Of a DNA stretch of 8,164 bases, positions 1 through 5,939 are shown piece by piece. The DNA is from Bacteroidales bacterium (GTDB taxonomy: Bacteria > Bacteroidota > Bacteroidia > Bacteroidales > DTU049). Positions within the stretch are counted from its first letter, which is position 1; each line of letters opens with the position of its first letter. The notes beneath the pieces were generated by a model. The model was not told the DNA's origin and made no database searches. It worked only from the letters and a program-made list of their open reading frames with translations. The stretch is from contig JASEGF010000088.1 of the NCBI GenBank assembly GCA_030017935.1, forward strand, positions 1-8,164, written 5' to 3'. Position numbers and translations under genes: made by a program.

Positions 1-746
1 TTTGCAATATCATTGAAAGATTTACCATTGAACAATTGTACATTAATATCAAAGTCATAAAAAGTAAATATTTTGTCATTTTCTGCCACTAAATTTTTCT
101 CTGCTTCACAATAATCCCTCACGCCAATCTGAACTATTTTATTTACATTATTGTATTTATTTAAAATATTATACATTACTGAAGCATGAGAATATGTAAA
201 TCCCAAATAAGCATTTCTAAGATCATGATGAGCATCTATCTGCAAAATGCAAAAATCATCATATATATTATTAATAGCATCCATCACACCATAAGTTATA
301 CTGTGCTCTCCGCCTATCACTCCTGGTATTTTGTTATTTTGTAAAATTTGAAATACCTTCTTAGATATTTCATTTGATGCTTTTTCACAGACATTATTAA
401 TAATGTCTAGTTCATTTTTTAACTCATCATTAAGCAATTGATTATTATTCTCTAAAAAATCAATTATTTTTTTTGCACTAGGACGATACGATTTGCTGAG
501 ATTTAGAAAAAAATCTTCAATGCTATTATCCCAATAAATACCTTTTTGCCAAGCATAAGAGTCTAAATTATTCATTAAATCTATTTGAGATGAAGCATGC
601 TTGATTTTATGAGGAGCATATAAAGTCCCTTCTCTAAACGTTGTGGTGAGCTCAAAAGGGATAGATAATAAAATTAAACTGCTTTCAGATTTATCATGTG
701 TCAACCCAAAAACACCATATTTAGAAATATTATCAATGTTGTTCAC
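1..746 (-). CDS. speB: Agmatinase/arginase-family ureohydrolase, N-terminal part (gene runs off the left edge)
   Basis: The minus strand is open from a GTG at 746 to the window edge, giving 248 codons without a stop. Ureohydrolases hydrolyse guanidino groups with two Mn ions; agmatinase yields putrescine and urea. Visible metal-site motifs are GGEHS (residues 145-149, ligand H148) and DAHHDLR (171-177, ligands D171, H173, D175), followed by YxGxxYSHAxVM (180-191). This DAHxDLRxxYxGxxYSHA arrangement is typical of agmatinases rather than arginases. The second aspartate pair (DxD near the C terminus) lies outside the window. The GTG start is supported by an in-frame TAA two codons upstream and a promoter-like box 11 nt before it. 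A long stretch between the N-terminal GTLYAP motif (40-45) and GGEHS, about residues 62-140, looks like a lineage-specific insertion. Family is confident; substrate is less so, since formiminoglutamase or guanidinobutyrase are possible. Confidence 0.85.
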   Translation of the reverse strand, partial: MNNIDNISKYGVFGLTHDKSESSLILLSIPFELTTTFREGTLYAPHKIKHASSQIDLMNNLDSYAWQKGIYWDNSIEDFFLNLSKSYRPSAKKIIDFLENNNQLLNDELKNELDIINNVCEKASNEISKKVFQILQNNKIPGVIGGEHSITYGVMDAINNIYDDFCILQIDAHHDLRNAYLGFTYSHASVMYNILNKYNNVNKIVQIGVRDYCEAEKNLVAENDKIFTFYDFDINVQLFNGKSFNDIA

Positions 747-757
747 TTTTTTTTAAA

Positions 758-765
758 CAAAGGTA
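758..765 (-). promoter_or_regulatory. Bacteroidota-type -7 box for the agmatinase-like gene
   Basis: The minus strand reads TACCTTTG, a perfect match to the TAnnTTTG -7 consensus used by the Bacteroidota primary sigma factor. It lies 11 nt before the GTG start at 746, and the leader between is a run of A. I see no clear TTG at the -33 position, which is common in weak or AT-rich promoters. Confidence 0.55.
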
Positions 766-792
766 AAAAAAATATGTTAAAGAATCATAAAA

Positions 793-1002
793 GGGAGATG
801 GAAGGGAGAAGAATAATAATTATGTAAAAGGTTTTATATGCCTTATTTTAAAAATTTATTAGCTATGTAACAAAATTTTTTAAATATGAATTTAGCAGCG
901 TCAGGCTGGGAGGTATGGTAGGTGTATATAAGGTTGAAATTAAAGCATCGGGAAAAGCTAACATAAATATTTGTTTTTCTCTCCCATTACCTTCACTCCC
1001 CC
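793..1002 (+). mobile_element. Decayed, internally deleted IS1595-like element (MITE-like remnant)
   Basis: The interval between the agmatinase-like gene and rsmA contains a relic resembling the 3' end of the insertion sequence at the right edge of the window. Positions 888-927 match the reverse complement of about 7464-7503 at roughly two thirds of bases. They translate as NLAAS-GWEVW-stop-VY against NLAASDRRAWERY in the intact transposase C terminus. The following 960-1002 segment matches the non-coding tail of that IS (AACAT, AAATATT, then TCTCTCC and CACTCCCCC). The interval starts with a purine-rich motif at 793-811 (GGGAGATGGAAGGGAGAAG), which resembles the reverse complement of its right end, as if these were degenerate terminal inverted repeats. 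No open frame survives and I see no clear target duplication. Homology of the 888-927 part is the best supported; the outer boundaries are inferred. Confidence 0.5.
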
Positions 1003-1014
1003 AAAATTAAACTC

Positions 1015-1788
1015 CTATTTAAAATATTTTTGTATCATCTCATCAAAATCTTGCCAACTCAATTCCTCAGATCTTTTATTAAAAAATCCATCCCTTAGTG
1101 TATTGTAATCCAATAGTCCTTTCAAATTATTTCTCAATGTTTTTCTTCGATGCGTAAATGATAATTTTACGATTTTTACAAAATTTTCAAAATTTGTTCT
1201 TGGAATTTTATCTTTTTTGGGAATCATTCTAATAACTGCTGACGACACTTTGGGTGGTGGATAGAATGATGCTGGTGATAATCGCATAATTTGTTCTATA
1301 TCAAAATATGCTTGCAGTAGCACACTCAATTTACCATAAGTTTTATTGCTGGGATTAGATAATATCCTTTGTACTACTTCTAGTTGTAGCATACCTACCC
1401 ATTCTATTAGATGATTTCTATAGTCTAAAGCGTTAAATAATAATGGGCCAGAAATATTGTATGGCATATTGCCAATTATAGTAAATTTATTTGCATAATT
1501 TATTAAGTTGATTTTTAAAATGTCTCCACAAATAATTTTGTTGTCAATATTGATAAATTTCTCTTTAAGTAATTCTATAGCTTCCCTATCTAGTTCTACT
1601 ATTTTTAATAAAGGATATTTATCTATTAAAAACTGTGTCATTATTCCACTTCCAGGGCCTATTTCGAAAATAAAATCATTTACTTTAGTTTGTTTTAATG
1701 AATCCACAATATGTCTGGCTATTTCGGGATTTATCAGGAAGTGCTGTCCCATTGATTTTTTATAATTAAAATCTATCTTTTTGCTCAT
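1015..1788 (-). CDS. rsmA: 16S rRNA (adenine1518-N6/adenine1519-N6)-dimethyltransferase RsmA (KsgA)
   Basis: This cytoplasmic enzyme uses S-adenosylmethionine to dimethylate two adjacent adenines in the 3' terminal helix of 16S rRNA, a late 30S maturation checkpoint. The 257-residue protein has the normal family length. It shows the N-terminal GQHFL (14-18), the SAM-binding FEIGPGSGIMT (41-51), the acidic ribose ligand in VELD (64-67), GDI (88-90), and the catalytic motif GNMPYNIS (106-113) with the target-base tyrosine. SFYPPPKVSSAVIRM (174-188) marks the C-terminal part. LQLEVVQR (134-141) replaces the usual LQKEV lysine with leucine, a minor deviation. The ATG at 1788 matches the family N terminus. 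It starts 28 bp after the stop of the DUF2007 gene on the same strand, so the two are probably cotranscribed. No terminator is visible after the stop at 1015; the IS relic lies immediately downstream. Confidence 0.96.
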   Translation of the reverse strand: MSKKIDFNYKKSMGQHFLINPEIARHIVDSLKQTKVNDFIFEIGPGSGIMTQFLIDKYPLLKIVELDREAIELLKEKFINIDNKIICGDILKINLINYANKFTIIGNMPYNISGPLLFNALDYRNHLIEWVGMLQLEVVQRILSNPSNKTYGKLSVLLQAYFDIEQIMRLSPASFYPPPKVSSAVIRMIPKKDKIPRTNFENFVKIVKLSFTHRRKTLRNNLKGLLDYNTLRDGFFNKRSEELSWQDFDEMIQKYFK

Positions 1789-1816
1789 TTATTAAAATTA
1801 ATGTATTTGTATTAAG

Positions 1817-2065
1817 CTAATCTTGATTTTCATTATAATAATTATCATAGATTTCTTTTGCTCTTTCGTATTTTTCTATAGGCACGTACATCTTGATACC
1901 GCCTATTGCTTGTGATAGTAATGGATTTACATAAACTGTTAAATCATCTTTGAGTATTACTTTTATTTCTTCTGCTTCTAATAATGATTTCAAAACAAAA
2001 TATTCATGTGGGTATGAAAATACTGCTAATAGTATAAATCTATCATTATAATCGTTATTATTCAT
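1817..2065 (-). CDS. DUF2007 small protein, first gene of a probable operon with rsmA
   Basis: This is an 82-residue soluble protein. The segment from about residue 10 to 75 fits the DUF2007 family: a hydrophobic first strand (LLAVFSYPHEY), a helix with LKSLLEAEEI (25-34), VILKDD, then NPLLSQAIGGIKMYVP (47-62) and a closing helix (YERAKEIYDNYY). The family has a ferredoxin-like fold similar to PII-type regulators and is sometimes labelled putative signal transducing protein, but its function is not established. In Bacteroidota such proteins are short and cytoplasmic, and nothing here suggests a signal peptide or membrane segment. The ATG at 2065 precedes the conserved region by about ten residues, and the gene lies downstream of a strong terminator, so it probably has its own promoter. 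The 28-bp gap to rsmA suggests cotranscription rather than a shared biochemical role. Confidence 0.85.
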   Translation of the reverse strand: MNNNDYNDRFILLAVFSYPHEYFVLKSLLEAEEIKVILKDDLTVYVNPLLSQAIGGIKMYVPIEKYERAKEIYDNYYNENQD

Positions 2066-2079
2066 TAAATTATTTTCAG

Positions 2080-2087
2080 TAAAATTA
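2080..2087 (-). promoter_or_regulatory. Possible -7 box for the DUF2007-rsmA operon (one mismatch)
   Basis: The minus strand reads TAATTTTA, one base off the TAnnTTTG consensus, 14 nt before the ATG at 2065. A promoter is needed here because the terminator just upstream should stop transcription from the lipoprotein gene. The match is weak in this AT-rich sequence. Confidence 0.3.
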
Positions 2088-2103
2088 GTAATTTTAATAA
2101 AAT

Positions 2104-2139
2104 AAAAAAAGGAGGTAAATAATTTTACCTCCTTTTTTT
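2104..2139 (-). terminator. Intrinsic terminator after the lipoprotein gene (bidirectional shape)
   Basis: A perfect 16-bp inverted repeat (2104-2119 with 2124-2139) encloses a TAAT loop. The inner stem contains GGAGG/CCTCC, and the outer seven pairs are A against T, so the RNA ends in a U run on either strand. It lies 20 bp past the stop of the lipoprotein gene at 2160 and before the DUF2007 start. It is the only classical terminator I can see in the window. Confidence 0.9.
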
Positions 2140-2159
2140 AAAATCTTTTTACAAAAGAA

Positions 2160-2816
2160 TTATTGTTTTGTATAAGTTTCAGTGCCTGTTACACTAGTAC
2201 CACCAGTGCTTTCAGTATAATTGATATAGAAAGATTCAATTGTACTAGCTTCACCAGAGCCAGAGAAAGTACGATCTGCTGCTGGATCTCCACAATAAAC
2301 AGTTTGTTGTGGTAAAGTTATATCTGTTGGTACACTTTCAGGATTTTCAAATTTGAATTTTACTGCACCATTTGTATAGTACGCAAATTTAGTTACCCAT
2401 ACCATTCTATTCTCTGTTTGAGAAAAAGTAATTATATCAGAATAAGTATATTGACTTCCTCCCACTTCATCAATAACACTATAGTTTCCTGCCCAACCAT
2501 CAGCAGTATTTCTTACTCTAACAGTACGAGATTTTGAACCTGTATTACCTGCAGCATCTGTAGCAGAATAAGTAATCACATAGGTACCAGTTAAATTTAC
2601 ATTTACAGTTCCAGTTACTTGAATGTCTGTTATTACACCATCTTCATCATCTTCTGCAGTAGCACCTGGATCAGTCCATGTACTATTTAATACGATTGTT
2701 GTGTCAGAAGCACCTTTTAAAGTAACTACTGGCTTTGTGGTGTCATCACCATCACAGGAAACGAACAATACGCTTCCAATTATAGCTAATGCTAATAAAT
2801 TTTTCATTTTTTTCAT
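2160..2816 (-). CDS. DUF5011 (Ig-like) lipoprotein, probably surface-exposed
   Basis: The 218-residue protein opens with a lipoprotein signal peptide: MKKMKN, a hydrophobic stretch, and the lipobox LFVSC with the lipidated cysteine at 21. The mature protein begins CDGDD. Acidic residues right after the cysteine resemble the lipoprotein export signal that sends Bacteroidota lipoproteins to the cell surface. Residues about 26-102 form a DUF5011 domain, an Ig-like beta-sandwich, with landmarks DTTKPVVTLKG, DPGATAEDDEDGVIT, GTYVITYSATDAAGNT and RTVRV. Residues 105-218 form a second beta-rich region (WAGNYSV near its start, GTETYTKQ at its end) that I do not recognise as an enzyme. A role in binding or as a structural surface module is inference. 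The gene is single, ends at a strong terminator, and diverges from the nitroreductase gene. M4 is an alternative start, but M1 gives a normal charged n-region. Confidence 0.85.
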   Translation of the reverse strand: MKKMKNLLALAIIGSVLFVSCDGDDTTKPVVTLKGASDTTIVLNSTWTDPGATAEDDEDGVITDIQVTGTVNVNLTGTYVITYSATDAAGNTGSKSRTVRVRNTADGWAGNYSVIDEVGGSQYTYSDIITFSQTENRMVWVTKFAYYTNGAVKFKFENPESVPTDITLPQQTVYCGDPAADRTFSGSGEASTIESFYINYTESTGGTSVTGTETYTKQ

Positions 2817-2845
2817 ATCTTTTAATTTTTAAAAGTTCGTTAATG

Positions 2846-2853
2846 CAAAATTA
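2846..2853 (-). promoter_or_regulatory. -7 box for the lipoprotein gene
   Basis: The minus strand reads TAATTTTG, a perfect TAnnTTTG match, 29 nt before the ATG at 2816. The leader is therefore longer than at the other promoters in this window. No clean TTG is present at -33, although a CTG lies at about the right distance. Confidence 0.55.
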
Positions 2854-2888
2854 TATAATTTTTTTTAAATACAGTATATTTTTTTAAA

Positions 2889-2920
2889 AGAATATTAAAA
2901 AAATTATTTTTTAATATTCT
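2889..2920. promoter_or_regulatory. 14-bp perfect palindrome between divergent genes, candidate operator
   Basis: AGAATATTAAAAAA at 2889-2902 is exactly complementary to 2907-2920 around an ATTA loop. It lies upstream of both the lipoprotein promoter and the nitroreductase promoter, where no transcript is expected to end, so an operator or protein-binding site is more natural than a terminator. The stem has only one G:C pair, and chance is possible in such AT-rich DNA. Confidence 0.4.
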
Positions 2921-2972
2921 AAATAAATTAGATATAATTGTTTTTTTTAGTTATTAATTGCTTTGTATAAAT

Positions 2973-3026
2973 AAATAATTACTCATAATTTAAATTCTTT
3001 ATGTAATTTTGAAATAAAAAAATGAA
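2973..3026 (+). repeat. Direct repeat copy 1: duplicated promoter module upstream of the nitroreductase gene
   Basis: These 54 bp recur at 3732-3785 with two mismatches (C/A at 2984 versus 3743, A/G at 3012 versus 3771). The repeat includes the -7 box, the A-rich leader and the ATGAA of the gene start. Similarity fades immediately upstream and just after the start codon. Confidence 0.9.
3004..3011 (+). promoter_or_regulatory. -7 box for the nitroreductase gene
   Basis: TAATTTTG matches the TAnnTTTG consensus exactly and sits 10 nt before the ATG at 3022, leaving room for only a few transcribed leader bases. There is no obvious -33 TTG at the standard spacing. Confidence 0.6.
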
Positions 3027-3597
3027 TTTATTTGAGTTAATTAAAACAAGAAGGACCATACGAAAATTTAAACAGGAACCAATTAGTAATGATATTTTAA
3101 TGGATCTAATAGATTGTGCCAGATTAGCACCATGTGCTAGTAATAAACAGCCATTGGAATATATTGTAGTAACTAATAAAAATCTTTGTGAAAACATTTT
3201 TCAAAATCTCAGATGGGCAGCATATCTATATCCTAATGGTACTCCCAAAAATGATGAAAAACCGGTATGTTATATCGCAGTCCTGATTAATAAAAATAGA
3301 TTAACAAAATGGACAGGTATAGATGTGGGTCTAGCTATAGAAAATTTAATTTTAGCTGCTTGGGCATATAATATTGGAAGTTGTATTTTGGGTTCTGTAA
3401 ATAAAAATAATGTTAAAATTATTTTAAATATTCCAGAAGAATATGAACTAGATACTGTCATTGCTCTAGGGTATCCAGCTCAGCAATCTATAACTGAAGA
3501 TAATGATGACATAGTAGTATACTATGTTGATGAAAATAGAAATATGCATGTCCCTAAAAGACCATTAAATAAGATTATTCACTTTGATAGTTTTTGA
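3022..3597 (+). CDS. Nitroreductase-family flavoprotein
   Basis: The 191-residue protein belongs to the FMN-dependent nitroreductase superfamily, cytoplasmic enzymes that use NAD(P)H to reduce nitro compounds, quinones or other acceptors. The FMN phosphate-binding N terminus is clear: RRTIRKF (10-16), then ARLAPCASNKQP (33-44), which holds the usual APSxxNxQP-type flavin loop. The middle has GIDVGLAIENLILAAWAYNIGSCILG, the helix and flavin-contact region of the family, and the end has the ALGYPAQ motif. No signal peptide or ferredoxin domain is present. The natural substrate cannot be read from the sequence. The ATG is fixed by the -7 box 10 nt upstream. The gene is flanked by 54-bp direct repeats, so it sits in a 759-bp unit, and it shares its upstream region with the following thioredoxin-like gene. 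I see no terminator after it. Confidence 0.9.
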   Translation: MNLFELIKTRRTIRKFKQEPISNDILMDLIDCARLAPCASNKQPLEYIVVTNKNLCENIFQNLRWAAYLYPNGTPKNDEKPVCYIAVLINKNRLTKWTGIDVGLAIENLILAAWAYNIGSCILGSVNKNNVKIILNIPEEYELDTVIALGYPAQQSITEDNDDIVVYYVDENRNMHVPKRPLNKIIHFDSF

Positions 3598-3682
3598 TAT
3601 ATTTTATTTTTTAAATACAAAATTTTTGTTATCTTTTTGAAATAATAAAAAGCTTTAGAGTATAATTAAATAAAACTTATTG

Positions 3683-3708
3683 GATAAAATTTTGTGATAA
3701 AATTTTGT
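3683..3708 (+). repeat. Two tandem 13-bp repeats upstream of the tlpA-like gene
   Basis: GATAAAATTTTGT occurs twice with no spacer (3683-3695 and 3696-3708). The core AAAATTTT is self-complementary. It lies about 55 bp upstream of the -7 box at 3763, a plausible place for a regulator to bind, but slippage in AT-rich DNA explains it equally well. The rest of the 3598-3731 interval shows nothing I can name. Confidence 0.6.
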
Positions 3709-3731
3709 ATCTTGATTCTTACTTATTTATA

Positions 3732-3785
3732 AAATAATTACTAATAATTTAAATTCTTTATGTAATTTTGGAATAAAAAAATGAA
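3732..3785 (+). repeat. Direct repeat copy 2: duplicated promoter module upstream of the tlpA-like gene
   Basis: This is the second copy of the 54-bp module at 2973-3026, displaced by exactly 759 bp, with two mismatches. It carries the same -7 box, A-rich leader and ATGAA start as copy 1. Confidence 0.9.
3763..3770 (+). promoter_or_regulatory. -7 box for the tlpA-like gene
   Basis: TAATTTTG matches TAnnTTTG exactly, 10 nt before the ATG at 3781. Context is identical to the nitroreductase promoter apart from one base in the leader. Confidence 0.6.
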
Positions 3786-4890
3786 AAAAACATCAAAATT
3801 TTTAATCTTTAGTATACTTTTCTTCCCAATATTAACCTTTAGTCAGCAAAAAATAGAGATTCATGGTAAATTATTAACTCCTACTACATTTACTCAAATT
3901 ACTTTATCTAATTATTTGAATCCTGGATCTTTTACTATTAATGCACCTATTATAAATGCAGATTCTTTTTATATTTCATTAGAGCAAAATAATGCAGAGG
4001 AGATTTATAAATTGTATTTTAATAGTAGGAATAATTTTTTAGCCTTAGTTCTGAGACCTGGTGAAAAAGTTCATTTATTAATAAATCCGCAACAACTAGG
4101 ATATATGCCCAATATTGAAGGTTCACCTAATACTAAAACTATTTATGAAGTAGAATGGGTTTTATCTACCATTCAAAAGCAAATAGATAGTGTTCAGAGA
4201 TTATATAATTCTGCTGTAGATCAAGAAACTAAGGATAGAGTAGGTAGAGAATACATGAACCTAAATAATGCTAAAAATGTTTATTTAAATAATGTGATTA
4301 GAAGTAATCCTGGCAGCTTAGTGAATTTATTTTTTATTGAAAGGTTAAACATAGATAATGGTTTTGCTGATACATATAAATTAGTAGATAGCGCATTGAT
4401 GAAAAATTATCCAAATCATCCTGGGGTTTTAAATTTTCATAATAAAACGCAAGCTTTACTAAAAACAAGTATAGGGTCTAAAGCTCCCAATATTAAATTA
4501 CCTTCACCTAATGGTGATTCATTAGATTTATATTCAGTCAAAGGTGAATTAATATTAGTAGATTTTTGGGCTAGCTGGTGTGGACCTTGTAGAAAAGAGA
4601 ATCCATATGTAGTCAAAGCATATCAGACTTATCATCCAAAGGGATTTGAAATTTTTGCAGTTTCTCTAGACAAAGACAAGCAATCTTGGATAAATGCTAT
4701 AAACACTGATAAGCTAACATGGTATCATGTAAGTGATCTTAAATATTGGAACTCAGATGCAGCTAAATTGTACGGTGTGAGTGTAGTACCATATAATTTT
4801 TTACTTGATGAAAATTACATTATTATTGCTAAAAATCTGCGAGGCGAAGACTTATATAATTTTTTAGATCAATATTTTAATAAAAAATAA
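3781..4890 (+). CDS. Secreted TlpA-like thiol-disulfide oxidoreductase with DUF4369 N-terminal domain
   Basis: The 369-residue protein has an N-terminal signal peptide (MKKTSK, hydrophobic stretch, likely cleavage near TFSQQ around residues 19-21), so it acts outside the cytoplasm. There is no lipobox cysteine. Residues about 23-125 match the beta-rich DUF4369 domain found before many Bacteroidota thioredoxins, followed by a helical linker to about 230. The C-terminal redoxin domain (about 232-369) begins GSKAPNIKLPSPNGD, contains the active site WCGPC with C267 and C270, and has the cis-proline at P337 (VVPYNF, with tyrosine where threonine is usual). Proteins of this class reduce or shuffle envelope disulfides, for example in cytochrome c maturation; the partner is unknown here. 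The gene shares its promoter module with the nitroreductase gene. Its TAA directly abuts the convergent rlmN stop codon. Confidence 0.92.
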   Translation: MKKTSKFLIFSILFFPILTFSQQKIEIHGKLLTPTTFTQITLSNYLNPGSFTINAPIINADSFYISLEQNNAEEIYKLYFNSRNNFLALVLRPGEKVHLLINPQQLGYMPNIEGSPNTKTIYEVEWVLSTIQKQIDSVQRLYNSAVDQETKDRVGREYMNLNNAKNVYLNNVIRSNPGSLVNLFFIERLNIDNGFADTYKLVDSALMKNYPNHPGVLNFHNKTQALLKTSIGSKAPNIKLPSPNGDSLDLYSVKGELILVDFWASWCGPCRKENPYVVKAYQTYHPKGFEIFAVSLDKDKQSWINAINTDKLTWYHVSDLKYWNSDAAKLYGVSVVPYNFLLDENYIIIAKNLRGEDLYNFLDQYFNKK

Positions 4891-5922
4891 TTATATATTT
4901 TTATATTTAGCTGATAGATTACCGCATGCTGCTTGAATTTCATTACCTTTTGATTTTCTTATAGTAGTTAAAACTCCTTTTGATTTTAATAATTGTTGAA
5001 ATTGTAACATCTCTTGATTAGAAGATGTTTTATACTCACTAAAAGGATGTGGATTATACGGAATTAAATTTACTCTGGCGTTTATCTGCTGAGCGATTTT
5101 AGCCAATTCATTAGCATGAGATGGAGAAATATTAGTATCTTTTAACATTAAATACTCAATAGTCAGTTTTCTATGATTACTAAAATGATTTTTATATTCT
5201 ATGAAAATGTCAATTATAGTTTGTAGTGGATAAATGTTTTGTACAGGCATTAATTGAAGTCTTTGCTCATCAAAAGGGCTATGCATACTCCACGCTATAT
5301 TCACTTTAGTATTTTCTATACAAGCCACTAATTTATCTGCTATGCCTATTGTAGATAGAGTAATTCTGTGTGGACTAAGTGCCCAGCCTTCTGGATCTGT
5401 CAATAATTTAATTGCTTTAAATACTGCATTGGCATTATCTAAGGGCTCACCCATTCCCATAAAAACAATATTTGTGAAATCATTAATTTCATCAATTGCC
5501 ATTAACTGCCATAATATTTCACCTGCAGATAAATTACCATTGAAACCAATTTTGCCAGTAGCACAAAACTTACAACCATATCTACAGCCAGATTGTGAAG
5601 ATACACAAACGGTAATTCTGGTTTCATCATTTATGACAGCAGTTTCGATAGATTTTTTTTCATCAAAAACAAATAAATATTTTTTTGTTCCATCCTTGGC
5701 TATATCTATTTGTACAGGATGAGGATAAGATATATTAAATTTTTCATTTAGTGTTACTCTAAGTGATAGGGGCAGATTTGACATTTTATCAAAATCACAA
5801 ATATGTTTTTTATATATCCATTGATAAATTTGCTTAATATTATAATTTTGAATATTTTCAATATCACTTAATTCATAGCGAATTTCATTATAATCTAACC
5901 CTAATAAATTTTTTTTATTCAT
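4891..5922 (-). CDS. rlmN: Dual-specificity 23S rRNA A2503 / tRNA A37 C2-methyltransferase RlmN
   Basis: This cytoplasmic radical-SAM enzyme methylates C2 of A2503 in 23S rRNA and of A37 in some tRNAs, supporting translational fidelity. The 343-residue protein has the normal family length. The [4Fe-4S] motif CxxxCxxC is at C113, C117 and C120 within SQSGCRYGCKFCATGK, GMGEP (156-160) marks the SAM-binding site, and AACG carries C333, the C-terminal cysteine that forms the methyl-transfer intermediate. The N-terminal accessory domain (about 1-80, with KQIYQWIYKK and MSNLPLSLR) is typical of RlmN. Cfr resistance enzymes share the core; the N-terminal region and housekeeping context favour RlmN. 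The gene starts 17 bp after the DUF389 stop on the same strand, so the two are probably one transcript. Convergent tlpA-like transcription ends at the adjacent base, with no hairpin terminator between them. Confidence 0.95.
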   Translation of the reverse strand: MNKKNLLGLDYNEIRYELSDIENIQNYNIKQIYQWIYKKHICDFDKMSNLPLSLRVTLNEKFNISYPHPVQIDIAKDGTKKYLFVFDEKKSIETAVINDETRITVCVSSQSGCRYGCKFCATGKIGFNGNLSAGEILWQLMAIDEINDFTNIVFMGMGEPLDNANAVFKAIKLLTDPEGWALSPHRITLSTIGIADKLVACIENTKVNIAWSMHSPFDEQRLQLMPVQNIYPLQTIIDIFIEYKNHFSNHRKLTIEYLMLKDTNISPSHANELAKIAQQINARVNLIPYNPHPFSEYKTSSNQEMLQFQQLLKSKGVLTTIRKSKGNEIQAACGNLSAKYKNI

Positions 5923-5939
5923 AAAATATTGAATTATTT

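Noticed and set aside
793..1002. Riboswitch or small RNA gene in the gap before rsmA
   Set aside because: I found no conserved aptamer pattern, and the similarity to the IS at the right edge explains the content better.
785..1010. An 8-bp target duplication flanking the IS relic
   Set aside because: The flanks share only a short A run (TCATAAAA against AAAATTAA), which is not a duplication.
1508..1765. Plus-strand open frame opposite the rsmA N-terminal region
   Set aside because: It is fully antisense to strongly conserved rsmA motifs, has no promoter box or recognisable domain, and is explained by the AT-rich opposite strand.
2111..2115. GGAGG as a Shine-Dalgarno sequence
   Set aside because: On the plus strand no start codon with an open frame follows at a suitable distance, and the motif is one arm of the perfect 16-bp terminator stem.
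2979..3197. Minus-strand open frame overlapping the start of the nitroreductase gene
   Set aside because: It covers the conserved FMN-binding N terminus of a clear nitroreductase on the other strand and its protein resembles nothing known.
3683..3708. CRISPR-like array
   Set aside because: There are only two tandem 13-bp units with no spacers and no cas gene in the window.
5342..5722. Plus-strand 126-residue frame inside rlmN
   Set aside because: It is a shadow of the radical-SAM core, including the CxxxCxxC region, with no independent support.
4891..5922. Cfr-type antibiotic resistance methyltransferase
   Set aside because: Length, the RlmN-type N-terminal domain and the housekeeping operon setting favour RlmN; only shared radical-SAM motifs point to Cfr.
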